In this document: positions 33,367-45,653 of the stretch, piece by piece
Layout: every line of letters starts with the position of its first letter
Numbering within the stretch: the first letter of the stretch is position 1
NCBI GenBank assembly: GCA_022376925.1
Contig: JAIOJX010000027.1
Span: 19,485,471-19,549,470 of the forward strand
From: Tragulus kanchil
Taxonomy: Eukaryota; Chordata; Mammalia; Artiodactyla; Tragulidae
Direction of reading: 5' to 3'
DNA length: 64,000 bases
Program-made: the position numbers and the translations under genes
Notes under the pieces: model-generated
Seen by the model: only the letters and a program-made list of their open reading frames with translations
What the model was told of the DNA's origin: nothing
Database searches by the model: none

Positions 33367-34944
33367 CCTCTGATCTGTTTCTCTGTAAAAGTCTTCATAT
33401 ATTAAAATGTTCACATATACTAATTGTGCACACAGGATACTAACTGCGCATCACATTTATCTTTCATTACTTAAAAGAGAGGAGAGGACCTTTACTGGCA
33501 ATTTCACCCTGCATTGAGTTACTACAAGTAATTAAATATAATGAAACAACAGGCCTCTGCACATTACAACTTGTTTAGACTATCTTTAACTGCTCTTTTC
33601 ACCATGTGGAATGAAGCCTCAGATTCTGTCTTTTAGTAAGGAACCTGGAAATACACAACCTGAGTTTATGCCTCTGACAACTTTATAATCTCCCTTTCAA
33701 GGAACTGGTGAGAACAGGCTTACCAACAAGATGCTTTGAAGAAAGAAATCAGAATTGATTACTTTCATGAAGTTCTTATTTTCTCTGTTTTTGAAAAATA
33801 AAGCTTGCAAGAATAAGCTTCTACTAAACTGTGTTTTGATATTCGGCAGATGGTAAATCTGCCTGCCTCATTCAGGAGACACAAGAGACACGGGTTCCAT
33901 CCCCAGGTCCAGAAGATCCCCGGGAAGGAACGGCTGCTGCTGGGGAAGGGACTGCCTGGGAAATCCATGCACAGAGGAGCCTGGCGGGCTACTGTCCATG
34001 GGTCACAAAGAGTCAGACATCACTGAGCCATCAACCTTTTCACGTTATGCACATTTTAATATTCTTTTCCATTACAGTTTATCACAGGATATTGAATACA
34101 GTTTCCTATGCGATACAGTCGGACCTTGTTGTTTAGCCATCCTATAGACGATAGTTCACACCTTGCTAATCGCAGACTCCTGCTCCATCCCTCCCTCAGC
34201 ACCCCTCCCCTCTGGCAACCACAAGTCTGTTCTGTTTCTTTTTTTTTTTTTTTAAAGATTTATTTATTTATTTATTTATTTATTTACTTTGGGCGGGGGT
34301 CGGGTTGGGGAGGGAGGGGAGTGGGCAGGCCACCTCTATTGGTCTTTCATTTCTCTATTTTCATCCGTCTTTGTTCTTTGGCTCCTGTGGGCCTCCCATC
34401 ATGGTGACGTCTGTCGTTGCAGAGCACCGGCTCTGGGCGCATGCGCTCCAGAGCTCCGGCTCGGTAATTGGACACATCAGTCCAGCCCCTCCGCGGCACG
34501 TGGGATCTCCCAGGCCAGGGCTCGAACCAGCGCCCCTTGCACTGCAAGGCGGTGTCCTCACCCACTGGACCACCAGGGGAAGCCCTCTGATCTGTTTCTC
34601 TGTAAAAGTCTTCATATATTAAAATGTTCACATATACTAATTGTGCACACAGGATACTAACTGCGCATCACATTTATCTTTCATTACTTAAAAGAGAGGA
34701 GAGGACCTTTACTGGCAATTTCACCCTGCATTGAGTTACTACAAGTAATTAAATATAATGAAACAACAGGCCTCTGCACATTACAACTTGTTTAGACTAT
34801 CTTTAACTGCTCTTTTCACCATGTGGAATGAAGCCTCAGATTCTGTCTTTTAGTAAGGAACCTGGAAATACACAACCTGAGTTTATGCCTCTGACAACTT
34901 TATAATCTCCCTTTCAAGGAACTGGTGAGAACAGGCTTACCAAC
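33367..34944. other. L1 remainder and single-copy sequence (with duplication 10)
   Basis: From 33368 a short L1 continuation, then single-copy AT-rich DNA to the join at 33843. The rest is the second unit. No coding frame supported. Confidence 0.5.
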
Positions 34945-35186
34945 AAGATGCTTTGAAGAAAGAAATCAGAATTGATTACTTTCATGAAGTTCTTATTTTC
35001 TCTGTTTTTGAAAAATAAAGCTTGCAAGAATAAGCTTCTACTAAACTGTGTTTTGATATTAACATTTAGAAAAATTCTAAAAGCTATCACATCAATAAAA
35101 ATGAAACAACATAAAAGGCATTGTGTGATGGAGTCATCTGTATTTCTTACTTCGGATTTTTGACAAAACTTGAAAGCATTAAGTTC

Positions 35187-35385
35187 TGTGTGTGTTCACT
35201 CCTCTCTGTTTTGCGATCCCGTGAACCGCAGCCCGCCAGGCGCCCCTGTCCATGGGGCTCTCGAGGCAAGAAGACGGAGTGGGCGGCCATGTGCTCCTCC
35301 AGGGCAGCTTCCTGACCCCTGCAGGGATCATGGGTCTCCGGCATTAGCCAAGCAGAATCTTCACCACTGGTCTACCTAGGCAGCA
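35187..35385 (-). mobile_element. BovA2 SINE, antisense (duplicate at 36320-36516)
   Basis: 'gtgtgttcactcctctctgt', 'gcccctgtccatggggctct', 'gcaagaagacggagtgggc' and 'agaatcttcaccactggtct'. Diverged, complete. Confidence 0.9.
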
Positions 35386-35464
35386 TTAAATTCTAGAGGG
35401 CGAAACTGTGAGCTAGTGCCTCTTACAACACAGACACCATTGTCCCCTTATTCTGTATTGTGTT

Positions 35465-35479
35465 AGAGAGAGAGAGAGA
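35465..35479. repeat. (AG)n tract (duplicate at 36597-36611)
   Basis: Seven or so AG units ahead of 'aaaggggg'. Confidence 0.9.
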
Positions 35480-35865
35480 AAGGGGGTATTGACGTTAGCA
35501 AGAATCAGTGTATTCCAATGAGCACCCCAATGTAAACTTTCTAATAAAGTTGTCCAACCAGATTTTCCTCACACATCTTGATAAAGACAGCTTAGCCTCC
35601 TGAAAATTCCTAAGACAGAGATGCCTTAACACAAAGTCAGTCTGAAGTCTTACAAGAGGTTTTATGTTATGTCCATGACGCAATGCTCCTGTGAGCCTAC
35701 AGTCCTGGGTATGAGACGGCACTATCGGCATCCTCCTTGAGCCTCACAGAAAACTTGAGAAGAACGTCCTTTTCAAGTCTCTGCCTCCAAAGAAAGACGC
35801 ACCTTCTGTGGATTTCTAGGCTCAGCTGAGGTTGTCGGGAAAACACTCACCAGCACCAGCATCAC

Positions 35866-36030
35866 CAGTGAACGTTTTATTGAGTGCTTACCATGTGCTA
35901 AACACGCCACAGGCATCGCGATTTGATTTTCATAATCACCCTGGAAGGAGGCGCTGTCTTGATTTCCATCCTGCAGGTGAGGTTCCCGAGGCCAAGCGCT
36001 GCCCAGGGTCACGCAGCTGGGAAGCGGCCC
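35866..36030 (-). mobile_element. MIR SINE (duplicate at about 36998-37165)
   Basis: 'tttattgagtgcttaccatg', 'tttcataatcaccctggaag' and 'agggtcacgcagctgggaag' follow the full antisense MIR order. Well preserved for its age. Confidence 0.8.
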
Positions 36031-37151
36031 GGCCACGCTTTCAACCCCACGTCCTCGGCAAAGCCCGGCCGGTGCTCCGTACCCGGCCACGCTTAAAAAG
36101 ATGCTTTGAAGAAAGAATTTTTTATAAATTTTCTCTGTTTTTGAAAAATAAAGCTTGCAAGAATAAGCTTCTACTAAACTGTGTTTTGATATTAACATTT
36201 AGAAAAATTCTAAAAGCTATCACATCAATAAAAATGAAACAACATAAAAGGCATTGTGTGATGGAGTCATCTGTATTTCTTACTTCGGATTTTTGACAAA
36301 ACTTGAAAGCATTAAGTTCTGTGTGTGTTCACTCCTCTCTGTTTTGCGATCCCGTGAACGCAGCCCGCCAGGCGCCCCTGTCCATGGGGCTCTCGAGGCA
36401 AGAAGACGGAGTGGGCGGCCATGTGCTCCTCCAGGGCAGCTTCCTGACCCCTGCAGGGATCATGGGTCTCCGGCATTAGCCAAGCAGAATCTTCACCACT
36501 GGTCTACCTAGGCAGCATTAAATTCTAGAGGGCGAAACTGTGAGCTAGTGCCTCTTACAACACAGACACCATTGTCCCCTTATTCTGTATTGTGTTAGAG
36601 AGAGAGAGAGAAAGGGGGTATTGACGTTAGCAAGAATCAGTGTATTCCAATGAGCACCCCAATGTAAACTTTCTAATAAAGTTGTCCAACCAGATTTTCC
36701 TCACACATCTTGATAAAGACAGCTTAGCCTCCTGAAAATTCCTAAGACAGAGATGCCTTAACACAAAGTCAGTCTGAAGTCTTACAAGAGGTTTTATGTT
36801 ATGTCCATGACGCAATGCTCCTGTGAGCCTACAGTCCTGGGTATGAGACGGCACTATCGGCATCCTCCTTGAGCCTCACAGAAAACTTGAGAAGAACGTC
36901 CTTTTCAAGTCTCTGCCTCCAAAGAAAGACGCACCTTCTGTGGATTTCTAGGCTCAGCTGAGGTTGTCGGGAAAACACTCACCAGCACCAGCATCACCAG
37001 TGAACGTTTTATTGAGTGCTTACCATGTGCTAAACACGCCACAGGCATCGTACGATTTGATTTTCATAATCACCCTGGAAGGAGGCGCTGTCTTGATTTC
37101 CATCCTGCAGGTGAGGTTCCCCGAGGCCAAGCGCGCTGCCCAGGGTCACGC

Positions 37152-39333
37152 AGCTGGGAAGCGGCCCGGCCACGCTTTCAACCCCACCGCTCCTCGGCAA
37201 AGCCCCGGCCGGTGCTCCGTACCCGGCTTTGCACAGGAATCTCTTTAATATCACTTCTATTATCACTTCACTTTCTTGGGTCCAGCCAACTCGGCAGCTT
37301 GGGATCATTAGAAACATGAAGCACACAGAAAGGCAAATCAGATAGAGCTGAGATAAAAAAGGCATTTTAAAACACCTTTGTTTCAGTCTCATGATCAATA
37401 AGAATGAGAGTGAAATTAATCCCGTCAGTTAAATCTGTTTTTCTCCGTTTAAAAACTGGAAGGAACCCAAACTGCCTTACGACTCCTGATTTAATCGTCA
37501 TCTGGAGGGTCTTTAGGTGACGCAGACGAAGGAAGGAATGAGGCCAGCCTGGACCCTTCCCCCGAGATACGCGCGGTAGCAGCGGCGTTTTAACACACCA
37601 GAGCCACTTCTGGGAAACTGTGTAAACCGTCCCCACCTCCCAGAGAGTGAATTAAAGTACAGGAAGAAATAAGACAATCAGACCATCATCACAGGCACGC
37701 CACTCTCAATAAAAACAATATCTTATTAATGACCCATGTTGCCACTTTTGGTTCAGCCATCAGTCATTCTAGGTAAACGATACATCGGAAGAAGGCCATT
37801 GTGATGAATGGTTCCTCTTCGGAGGCTTCCGCAGAATTTTGACACGTAGAGCTTTGGCATTTACGTGAGATGAAGAGAAAAACACACACAAGCACGTCAC
37901 GGGTATCAGACAAGATTCGGTATTTTGTGACCCGGCAAGGCATTATTTGACACAACTGGCAGTTTTGGACGATTTTAGGAAAGTCTGTCACTGCGGTGAG
38001 GGTGCTCACTGCTCAGAGCCCACGGTGGAGCTTCAGAGTGTTGGTTTGGACCATTGGAAACATCAACAGATGACGGAGAGATGTGTGTCTCCACCACTCC
38101 CTTCCTCGTTTTCTTGTCCCTTCTAGATCTCCTTGTCAAAGGATGATTGATAGGTGTGGAGTGGCCCTTGAAACGCCAGCCACCGTGGCCTGAGGCACTT
38201 CCTATCATCACAGCCCACGCCCACCCTTAATAAGTGTCAAGCGCGCCCAGGCCGAGCTGGGAAGCGGCCCGGCCACGCTTTCAACCCCACCGCTCCTCGG
38301 CAAAGCCCCGGCCGGTGCTCCGTACCCGGCTTTGCACAGGAATCTCTTTAATATCACTTCTATTATCACTTCACTTTCTTGGGTCCAGCCAACTCGGCAG
38401 CTTGGGATCATTAGAAACATGAAGCACACAGAAAGGCAAATCAGATAGAGCTGAGATAAAAAAGGCATTTTAAAACACCTTTGTTTCAGTCTCATGATCA
38501 ATAAGAATGAGAGTGAAATTAATCCCGTCAGTTAAATCTGTTTTTCTCCGTTTAAAAACTGGAAGGAACCCAAACTGCCTTACGACTCCTGATTTAATCG
38601 TCATCTGGAGGGTCTTTAGGTGACGCAGACGAAGGAAGGAATGAGGCCAGCCTGGACCCTTCCCCCGAGATACGCGCGGTAGCAGCGGCGTTTTAACACA
38701 CCAGAGCCACTTCTGGGAAACTGTGTAAACCGTCCCCACCTCCCAGAGAGTGAATTAAAGTACAGGAAGAAATAAGACAATCAGACCATCATCACAGGCA
38801 CGCCACTCTCAATAAAAACAATATCTTATTAATGACCCATGTTGCCACTTTTGGTTCAGCCATCAGTCATTCTAGGTAAACGATACATCGGAAGAAGGCC
38901 ATTGTGATGAATGGTTCCTCTTCGGAGGCTTCCGCAGAATTTTGACACGTAGAGCTTTGGCATTTACGTGAGATGAAGAGAAAAACACACACAAGCACGT
39001 CACGGGTATCAGACAAGATTCGGTATTTTGTGACCCGGCAAGGCATTATTTGACACAACTGGCAGTTTTGGACGATTTTAGGAAAGTCTGTCACTGCGGT
39101 GAGGGTGCTCACTGCTCAGAGCCCACGGTGGAGCTTCAGAGTGTTGGTTTGGACCATTGGAAACATCAACAGATGACGGAGAGATGTGTGTCTCCACCAC
39201 ACTCCCCTTCCTCGTTTTCTTGTCCCCTTCTAGATCTCCTTGTCAAAGGATGATTGATAGGTGTGGAGTGGCCCTTGAAATGCCAGCCACCGTGGCCTGA
39301 GGCACTTCCTATAATCAAAGCCCACGCCCACCC
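37152..39333. repeat. direct duplication 12 (units 37152-38226 and 38255-39333)
   Basis: Offset 1,103 bp, 1,107 near the end after run-length differences ('actcccttcc' versus 'acactccccttcc'). Filler 38227-38254 includes 'aagcgcgcccaggccg', a damaged form of 37128-37150. Starts inside the second unit of duplication 11, so the block around 'gctgggaagcggcccgg' occurs three times (36018, 37153, 38256). Confidence 0.96.
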
Positions 39334-40080
39334 AGAGCTAATTAGACATTAGATTAGTGTCAACTGATTGATTTAAAGCAGCCTTCCTCTCCCAGCTCCC
39401 TGCACCGCAAGGATGGGGTTGGTCTCCAGCACGGGCTCTCTCCACAGACAGGCAAATTATTCATGGACGCTCCAGGGAGGAAACCTAGAGATAATGAAAT
39501 GCAGCTAAAACAGAGCCAGAGGAACAGTAACAGAAGGAAAGCAAGGGGGAGGAGAGAGAGAAAGAGGAACAGACCCAGAGAGAAAGAGAATGAATCATGT
39601 TTCCGAGTGCAATGAAACCCCTCGGTCCAATTTGTTGAGTTAAGTTAGAGAGAGTGTTTGTGATGTTTGAAAGAAAATTATTTGCAATTTAACCGAGGAG
39701 AGTTCTGAGTACATTTGGCTACAATTTAGATACCATTATTCAAAGTCTTTTCCCTTCATTTTTCCCCCTCCTTTATAAATATATGAGCCGGGAACATTCA
39801 AAGTTGTCTTAATGGATTAAGCAGAGACAAGGCTGCAAGGAGCAAATTAAAAATGAAATAGTTACAGCTGTTGGAACTGGCATTGGGCAGAGAGAGGTAA
39901 AAAAGATTTCTCTGCTCACAGGATAAAGGCGATTCCACAGAACACCAGGCCCTTGCAGAGTTCAGACTGAGGTGTGGTTACGACAGAGGGAGGGATCCCC
40001 AGCTTGTTTTCGAGGACAGGGCTAAAGGCCTGCCTGCCTGCAGAGAAGCACAACATGCTGCATTTCAGCTAGAGGGAGCC
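37228..40080. other. single-copy block, candidate conserved non-coding sequence
   Basis: No retroelement seen for nearly 3 kb apart from the duplication. Positions 37690-38000 and 39335-40010 have homeodomain-like words (TTAATGA, CTAATTAG, TTAATGGATTAA), low repeat content and no open frame of coding character, which is the look of developmental enhancers. This is an impression only, and cross-species alignment is needed to support it. Confidence 0.4.
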
Positions 40081-40283
40081 TGCTCCCGGTGGCTCCGACA
40101 GTAAAGATGCTGCCTGCCATGCAGGAGACCCAGGTTCGATCCCTGGGTTGGGAAGATCCCCTGGAGCAGGTCATGGCAACCCACTGCAGTGTTCTTACCC
40201 GGAGAATCCCAAGGACAGAGGAGCCTGGCGGGCGACAGCCCATGGAGTCACAAAGAGCCAGACACAACTGAGTGACTAACACA
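40081..40283 (+). mobile_element. BovA2 SINE, well preserved
   Basis: 'ctcccggtggctccgacagt', 'cccaggttcgatccctgggt' (intact B-box-like), 'atcccctggagcaggtcat' and 'gagcctggcgggcgacagcc', ending 'acacaactgagtgactaac'. One of the least diverged copies here. Confidence 0.95.
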
Positions 40284-43004
40284 CTTCCAGAAGAGACCAC
40301 CTGACAGACGGGGGTGGGGGCAGCCAGGGGCCAGATGCAGAGTTTTTATTTGTAGATTAAAAGCCGTGTCCACTTGTTAAGTCCAGCTGCCACTGCACTC
40401 TGAGGTCAAGCCTGATATAACACATGGAATTATTTCTGAGTATGGGACCCCAAGAAGCACTGTAAGACAGCAGAAATACACAAGGAAGACGGTACCATCA
40501 TCCCTCGGGGTGGTCGGGGACTCCTTCCAGGACCACCCTGTCCCCTCCCTGCTGCAGACCGCAAAGCACAGGGACGCACGAGTCCATCACACACCACGGG
40601 CTGGTGCTGTCAGCCCCGCCACCGAAGGTCCTGAACCTGCAGCTACAGACACCTGACCGTGCCAGCAAACGGAACGCCAAAAGCCTTTAAAGATGGACAC
40701 CATCTTGCTTTCTGGGACAGGGCTGGAGAAAAGGAAAAGGGGGTGATGAGAAGTCTTGCAAGAGAGTCTGTCTGCAAGCATTTAGGATTTGAAGAATTCT
40801 CCTTCCTAGCTCAGTAAATGAACCAGACTGTAAGCTGGGGATCTAGGAAGTCCCTCAAGATGATTGAGTGAATCCAGTTGAGGAGGCGCTGAACACTGGG
40901 TTAAATACAAGAGGGATAATGTCGCTTTTTATTCTATGGGAAAAGACCTAAGTCTGCTTCCAAATGATGCCCACCAAGGCAGTGAAGATGCAGGAAAGTT
41001 GGCACTGAAAACTTAAAACACTGCACTGGAAAAACGTGTCGTGAAAACTAATGGAAGTTGCTGGAGTCCAAAATGCTATTGGGCACCAGAGCAGAATGAA
41101 GTTACTGGTTTATTTTTCTTGCATGTGGGTCCCAGCATCGTAATGACGGCTTTCAAGGGCGACTTAGGCTGAAATATGAAGCCACAAAGGCCAAGAGCAG
41201 GTAAAGTCTGGACAATTCCATCCACATCACTGCTTTCCCCTGGCTTCCTCATCTCCTGCGGAGACGAGAATGTGGAGGCCGGGCCTGGAGAGCCAAGAGG
41301 GTGAGGCTCACAGGAGAGCCCTCCAAACGCCGATTCGGCAAATTTTAACTTTTCAGTTATAAACCTTTCAATACCTCAAAATAAATCCTTCAATTTTATA
41401 TGAGATTTCGGTTTCTGCAGAGTTTTTATTTGTAGATTAAAAGCCGTGTCCACTTGTTAAGTCCAGCTGCCACTGCACTCTGAGGTCAAGCCTGATATAA
41501 CACATGGAATTATTTCTGAGTATGGGACCCCAAGAAGCACTGTAAGACAGCAGAAATACACAAGGAAGACGGTACCATCATCCCTCGGGGTGGTCGGGGA
41601 CTCCTTCCAGGACCACCCTGTCCCCTCCCTGCTGCAGACCGCAAAGCACAGGGACGCACGAGTCCATCACACACCACGGGCTGGTGCTGTCAGCCCCGCC
41701 ACCGAAGGTCCTGAACCTGCAGCTACAGACACCTGACCGTGCCAGCAAACGGAACGCCAAAAGCCTTTAAAGATGGACACCATCTTGCTTTCTGGGACAG
41801 GGCTGGAGAAAAGGAAAAGGGGGTGATGAGAAGTCTTGCAAGAGAGTCTGTCTGCAAGCATTTAGGATTTGAAGAATTCTCCTTCCTAGCTCAGTAAATG
41901 AACCAGACTGTAAGCTGGGGATCTAGGAAGTCCCTCAAGATGATTGAGTGAATCCAGTTGAGGAGGCGCTGAACACTGGGTTAAATACAAGAGGGATAAT
42001 GTCGCTTTTTATTCTATGGGAAAAGACCTAAGTCTGCTTCCAAATGATGCCCACCAAGGCAGTGAAGATGCAGGAAAGTTGGCACTGAAAACTTAAAACA
42101 CTGCACTGGAAAAACGTGTCGTGAAAACTAATGGAAGTTGCTGGAGTCCAAAATGCTATTGGGCACCAGAGCAGAATGAAGTTACTGGTTTATTTTTCTT
42201 GCATGTGGGTCCCAGCATCGTAATGACGGCTTTCAAGGGCGACTTAGGCTGAAATATGAAGCCACAAAGGCCAAGAGCAGGTAAAGTCTGGACAATTCCA
42301 TCCACATCACTGCTTTCCCCTGGCTTCCTCATCTCCCTGCGGAGACGAGAATGTGGAGGCCGGGCCTGGAGAGCCAAGAGGGGTGAGGCTCACAGGAGAG
42401 CCCTCCAAACGCCGATTCGGCAAATTTTAACTTTTTCAGTTATAAACCTTTCAATACCTCAAAATAAATCCTTCAATTTTATATGAGATTTCGGTTTCTG
42501 CAGCTGCAGATTTATGCAGTGTGCTGAGGCCGGGCCAAGGAAAGTGCACATGAACGATGTGACAGAGAGTATCAGGATGTTATTTAGCTTCGCGTGACAG
42601 AGGCGCGCACTTAAAAACGTTCCAAATGCCGTGCTCGGCCCCCCTCACTAAGTAGCTGCTAAAACAGCCCATCTTCTGCCGCGGATGTGCGTCTCCAGCT
42701 GCTGGCCCTCGGCGGGAGAGACACGGGCAGCTGCCCACTTCCTCGCCCCTGGCCTGGATCTGAGACTCGCTGCAGGCCTGCCCTCCCGCGGGCCAAGGTA
42801 CGTGCCTTCGTTCCCAGCAGAACATGGAGCTCTGGAGTGGTATAATATGCTTAATATGCTTCAGGAGCCAGCTATAATCACTAAGAAATTTTAAGACATG
42901 TCACCCAGGTCAACAACCAGTAGGTTTTGACAAGACCAGGAAAAAGACAATAATAGACCTATCACTAGATTGACTTGATTGATGTACTTAAGAATGAATT
43001 AATT
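40284..43004. other. single-copy sequence with duplication 13
   Basis: No repeats recognised beyond the duplication itself. Positions 42590-42810 are GC-richer. Short open frames are present on both strands and none has a recognisable motif. Confidence 0.45.
40336..42503. repeat. direct duplication 13 (units 40336-41420 and 41416-42503)
   Basis: Offset 1,080 bp with a 5-base shared sequence 'tgcag' at the join. Three one-base run-length gains in the second unit, all within about 150 bases of its end: 'tctcctgcgg'/'tctccctgcgg', 'gagggtg'/'gaggggtg', 'aacttttcag'/'aactttttcag'. Otherwise identical by eye. Confidence 0.98.
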
Positions 43005-43095
43005 AGGGACTTCCCGGGCAGTCCAGCGGTTGCAGGCGTGTGGGTTTGATCTTTGATTAGGGAGCTAACAGACAACATACCTTGCAGGACAAAAA
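43005..43095 (+). mobile_element. CHR-type SINE, 5' part with poly-A
   Basis: 'agggacttcccgggcagtcc', 'gtgtgggtttgatctttg', then an A14-like run at about 43090-43103. Only the tRNA-like head and a short body remain. Confidence 0.75.
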
Positions 43096-43261
43096 AAAAA
43101 AAAACATGAGACAGAAGCAACATTATAACAAATTCAATGAAGACTGTAAAAATCGTCCACATTAAAAAAAAAGTCTTAAAAAAAGAGTAAGTTAACCAGT
43201 ATTTTCTGAGAGCAATTGTGAATTACTCTCAGGCTCTGCACTATTAATCGTTTTCTTTACT

Positions 43262-43509
43262 TTTTAACAATTTTTTGGGCTCTTTTATTGATTTTTTTAT
43301 CCATTTATTTTCATCCATCTTTCTTCTTTGGCCTGTGTGGGCCTCCCATTGCAGCGGCCTCTCACTGCAGAGCACCAGCTCTGGGTGCATGCACTCCAGA
43401 GAGCTGTCTGGTAACTGGCATGTGGGATCATCCTGGGCCAGGGATCAAATAGGCACCCCTTGCACTGCAAGGCTGACTCTTTACCCACTGGACCACCAGC
43501 GAAGCCCTG
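43262..43509 (-). mobile_element. tRNA-Glu-headed SINE, antisense
   Basis: 'ctttggcctgtgtgggcctc', 'agcaccagctctgggtgcat', and head end 'gaccaccagcgaagccc'. The middle is shortened. Flanks 'ttaatcgttttctt' (43244) and 'ttaatcattttctt' (43510) are its target-site duplication. Confidence 0.9.
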
Positions 43510-45653
43510 TTAATCATTTTCTTATAAATATCTTAAGTTAATTCTCACAATGATAGAACAAATACATGATATCAATTTCTGCACAAGAGACTATGGATCA
43601 GAGATGTAAAATACCTTGCCTAAAAGCAACCCAGATATGGTATGCACTTGAGAAATATACCTGTCTTCTATATTGTCAACATTTTTTGATCTACTCAAAG
43701 TAGAATGACAAATCCCTCAAAAATAGCAACTTGTAAATAGGAAAGAGGAGACTGTTCTTTAGCTCAAATAATTGGGAGAGAACCAAGTTGTTACTCTTGA
43801 AAACTGTGTGTACTTTGTCATCGTAGCTTAGCTGTACAAGAGATTCGAATTTGTTAACAGTGGCTGAGATTATGACTTTTTAACAAAGTTTTCGTTATTG
43901 TCACAGTTGTACATTGCACCTCAGGCCAAAGGGACCCTATTTACCCTTTCATCTGAAAAAAAAATTTTTTTAATTGGGACAAAAACACATGAGATGTTGG
44001 TTTTGAAGACAATGGATACCAGCTGTTGAGGGACAGTGAACTCTGAGAGAAGAGAATCAACAAGGTGAGCCCCCGCCACTTACCTAGCTCCCTGCTAGGT
44101 GAAAATCTGGGGAACCCAGGGGGAGCTTAAAAATCTCCTTGGGTTGAGGAGCTGGAAATGGTTGTCTGGGAAGGTCACAGCGACTGGAGCTTGCAGAACA
44201 GGTCTGGGTGGGAACAGAGATGCACGGAGCAGAGAGCTCCAGAGATGGAAGATGTGTAGGACAAACATCTGAGAAAACTGCCTGAGGCTGAGGCAAGAAA
44301 CACCCACAAGGGAACACTCTCTGGAGCTCAGCTGGGTCCCACCCGCCAGAGGGAAAGGCTCATAGTTCACAGGGCATCACAGTGAGCACGAAGGGTGAGG
44401 TCAACAGTGAATTTACTGCTGCTCTGGCCTTGCCGAAGTGCTAGTCACTCAGTCCTATCTCACTCTCTGTGACCCCACGGACTGCAGCCCACCAGGCCCC
44501 TCTGTCCGTGGAACTCCCAGGCAGGAATACTGGCGTGGGTTACCACCCGGACCAGATGACCAGTCTCCTGCACTGCAAGGCTGACTCTTACCCACTGGAC
44601 CACCAGCGAAGCCCTGTTAATCATTTTCTTATAAATATCTTAAGTTAATTCTCACAATGATAGAACAAATACATGATATCAATTTCTGCACAAGAGACTA
44701 TGGATCAGAGATGTAAAATACCTTGCCTAAAAGCAACCCAGATATGGTATGCACTTGAGAAATATACCTGTCTTCTATATTGTCAACATTTTTTGATCTA
44801 CTCAAAGTAGAATGACAAATCCCTCAAAAATAGCAACTTGTAAATAGGAAAGAGGAGACTGTTCTTTAGCTCAAATAATTGGGAGAGAACCAAGTTGTTA
44901 CTCTTGAAAACTGTGTGTACTTTGTCATCGTAGCTTAGCTGTACAAGAGATTCGAATTTGTTAACAGTGGCTGAGATTATGACTTTTTAACAAAGTTTTC
45001 GTTATTGTCACAGTTGTACATTGCACCTCAGGCCAAAGGGACCCTATTTACCCTTTCATCTGAAAAAAAAATTTTTTTAATTGGGACAAAAACACATGAG
45101 ATGTTGGTTTTGAAGACAATGGATACCAGCTGTTGAGGGACAGTGAACTCTGAGAGAAGAGAATCAACAAGGTGAGCCCCCGCCACTTACCTAGCTCCCT
45201 GCTAGGTGAAAATCTGGGGAACCCAGGGGGAGCTTAAAAATCTCCTTGGGTTGAGGAGCTGGAAATGGTTGTCTGGGAAGGTCACAGCGACTGGAGCTTG
45301 CAGAACAGGTCTGGGTGGGAACAGAGATGCACGGAGCAGAGAGCTCCAGAGATGGAAGATGTGTAGGACAAACATCTGAGAAAACTGCCTGAGGCTGAGG
45401 CAAGAAACACCCACAAGGGAACACTCTCTGGAGCTCAGCTGGGTCCCACCCGCCAGAGGGAAAGGCTCATAGTTCACAGGGCATCACAGTGAGCACGAAG
45501 GGTGAGGTCAACAGTGAATTTACTGCTGCTCTGGCCTTGCCGAAGTGCTAGTCACTCAGTCCTATCTCACTCTCTGTGACCCCACGGACTGCAGCCCACC
45601 AGGCCCCTCTGTCCGTGGAACTCCCCAGGCAGGAATACTGGCGTGGGTTACCA
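43461..45653. repeat. direct duplication 14 (units 43461-44545 and 44569-45653)
   Basis: Offset 1,108 then 1,107 bp. The second unit starts at 'tgcactgcaaggctgactct', inside a SINE head. The filler 44546-44568 ends 'cagtctcc' and so resembles the BovA2 sequence present at 45690-45705 ('agtctcctgcactgcagg'). BovA2 and SINE heads share 'tgcactgca', which could have guided the join. Confidence 0.96.
43510..44437. other. single-copy AT-rich sequence
   Basis: No repeat recognised. Minus-strand frames at 44084-44370 have no supporting feature. Confidence 0.5.

Larger units (their letters stand above)
32627..35060. repeat. direct duplication 10 (units 32627-33843 and 33847-35060)
   Basis: Longest unit in the window: offset 1,220 bp, dropping to 1,217 after C/G-run losses near 33920 ('ccccggggaaggg' to 'ccccgggaagg'). 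Only three filler bases ('cgg') occur at the join. Confidence 0.97.
34945..37227. repeat. direct duplication 11 (units 34945-36087 and 36098-37227)
   Basis: Offset about 1,132 bp. The first 30-50 bases of the second unit are damaged ('gaaagaattttttataaa' in place of a longer stretch at 34960-34995). Near the end are several small differences: 'catcgcgatttg'/'catcgtacgatttg', 'ttcccgag'/'ttccccgag', 'aagcgctgccc'/'aagcgcgctgccc'. Starts inside the second unit of duplication 10. Confidence 0.95.

Noticed and set aside
40133..40150. tRNA-like B-box 'ggttcgatccctgggt' and related words in many places
   Set aside because: These are the tRNA-Glu-derived heads of SINEs. No cloverleaf-competent tRNA gene with correct acceptor stem was found.
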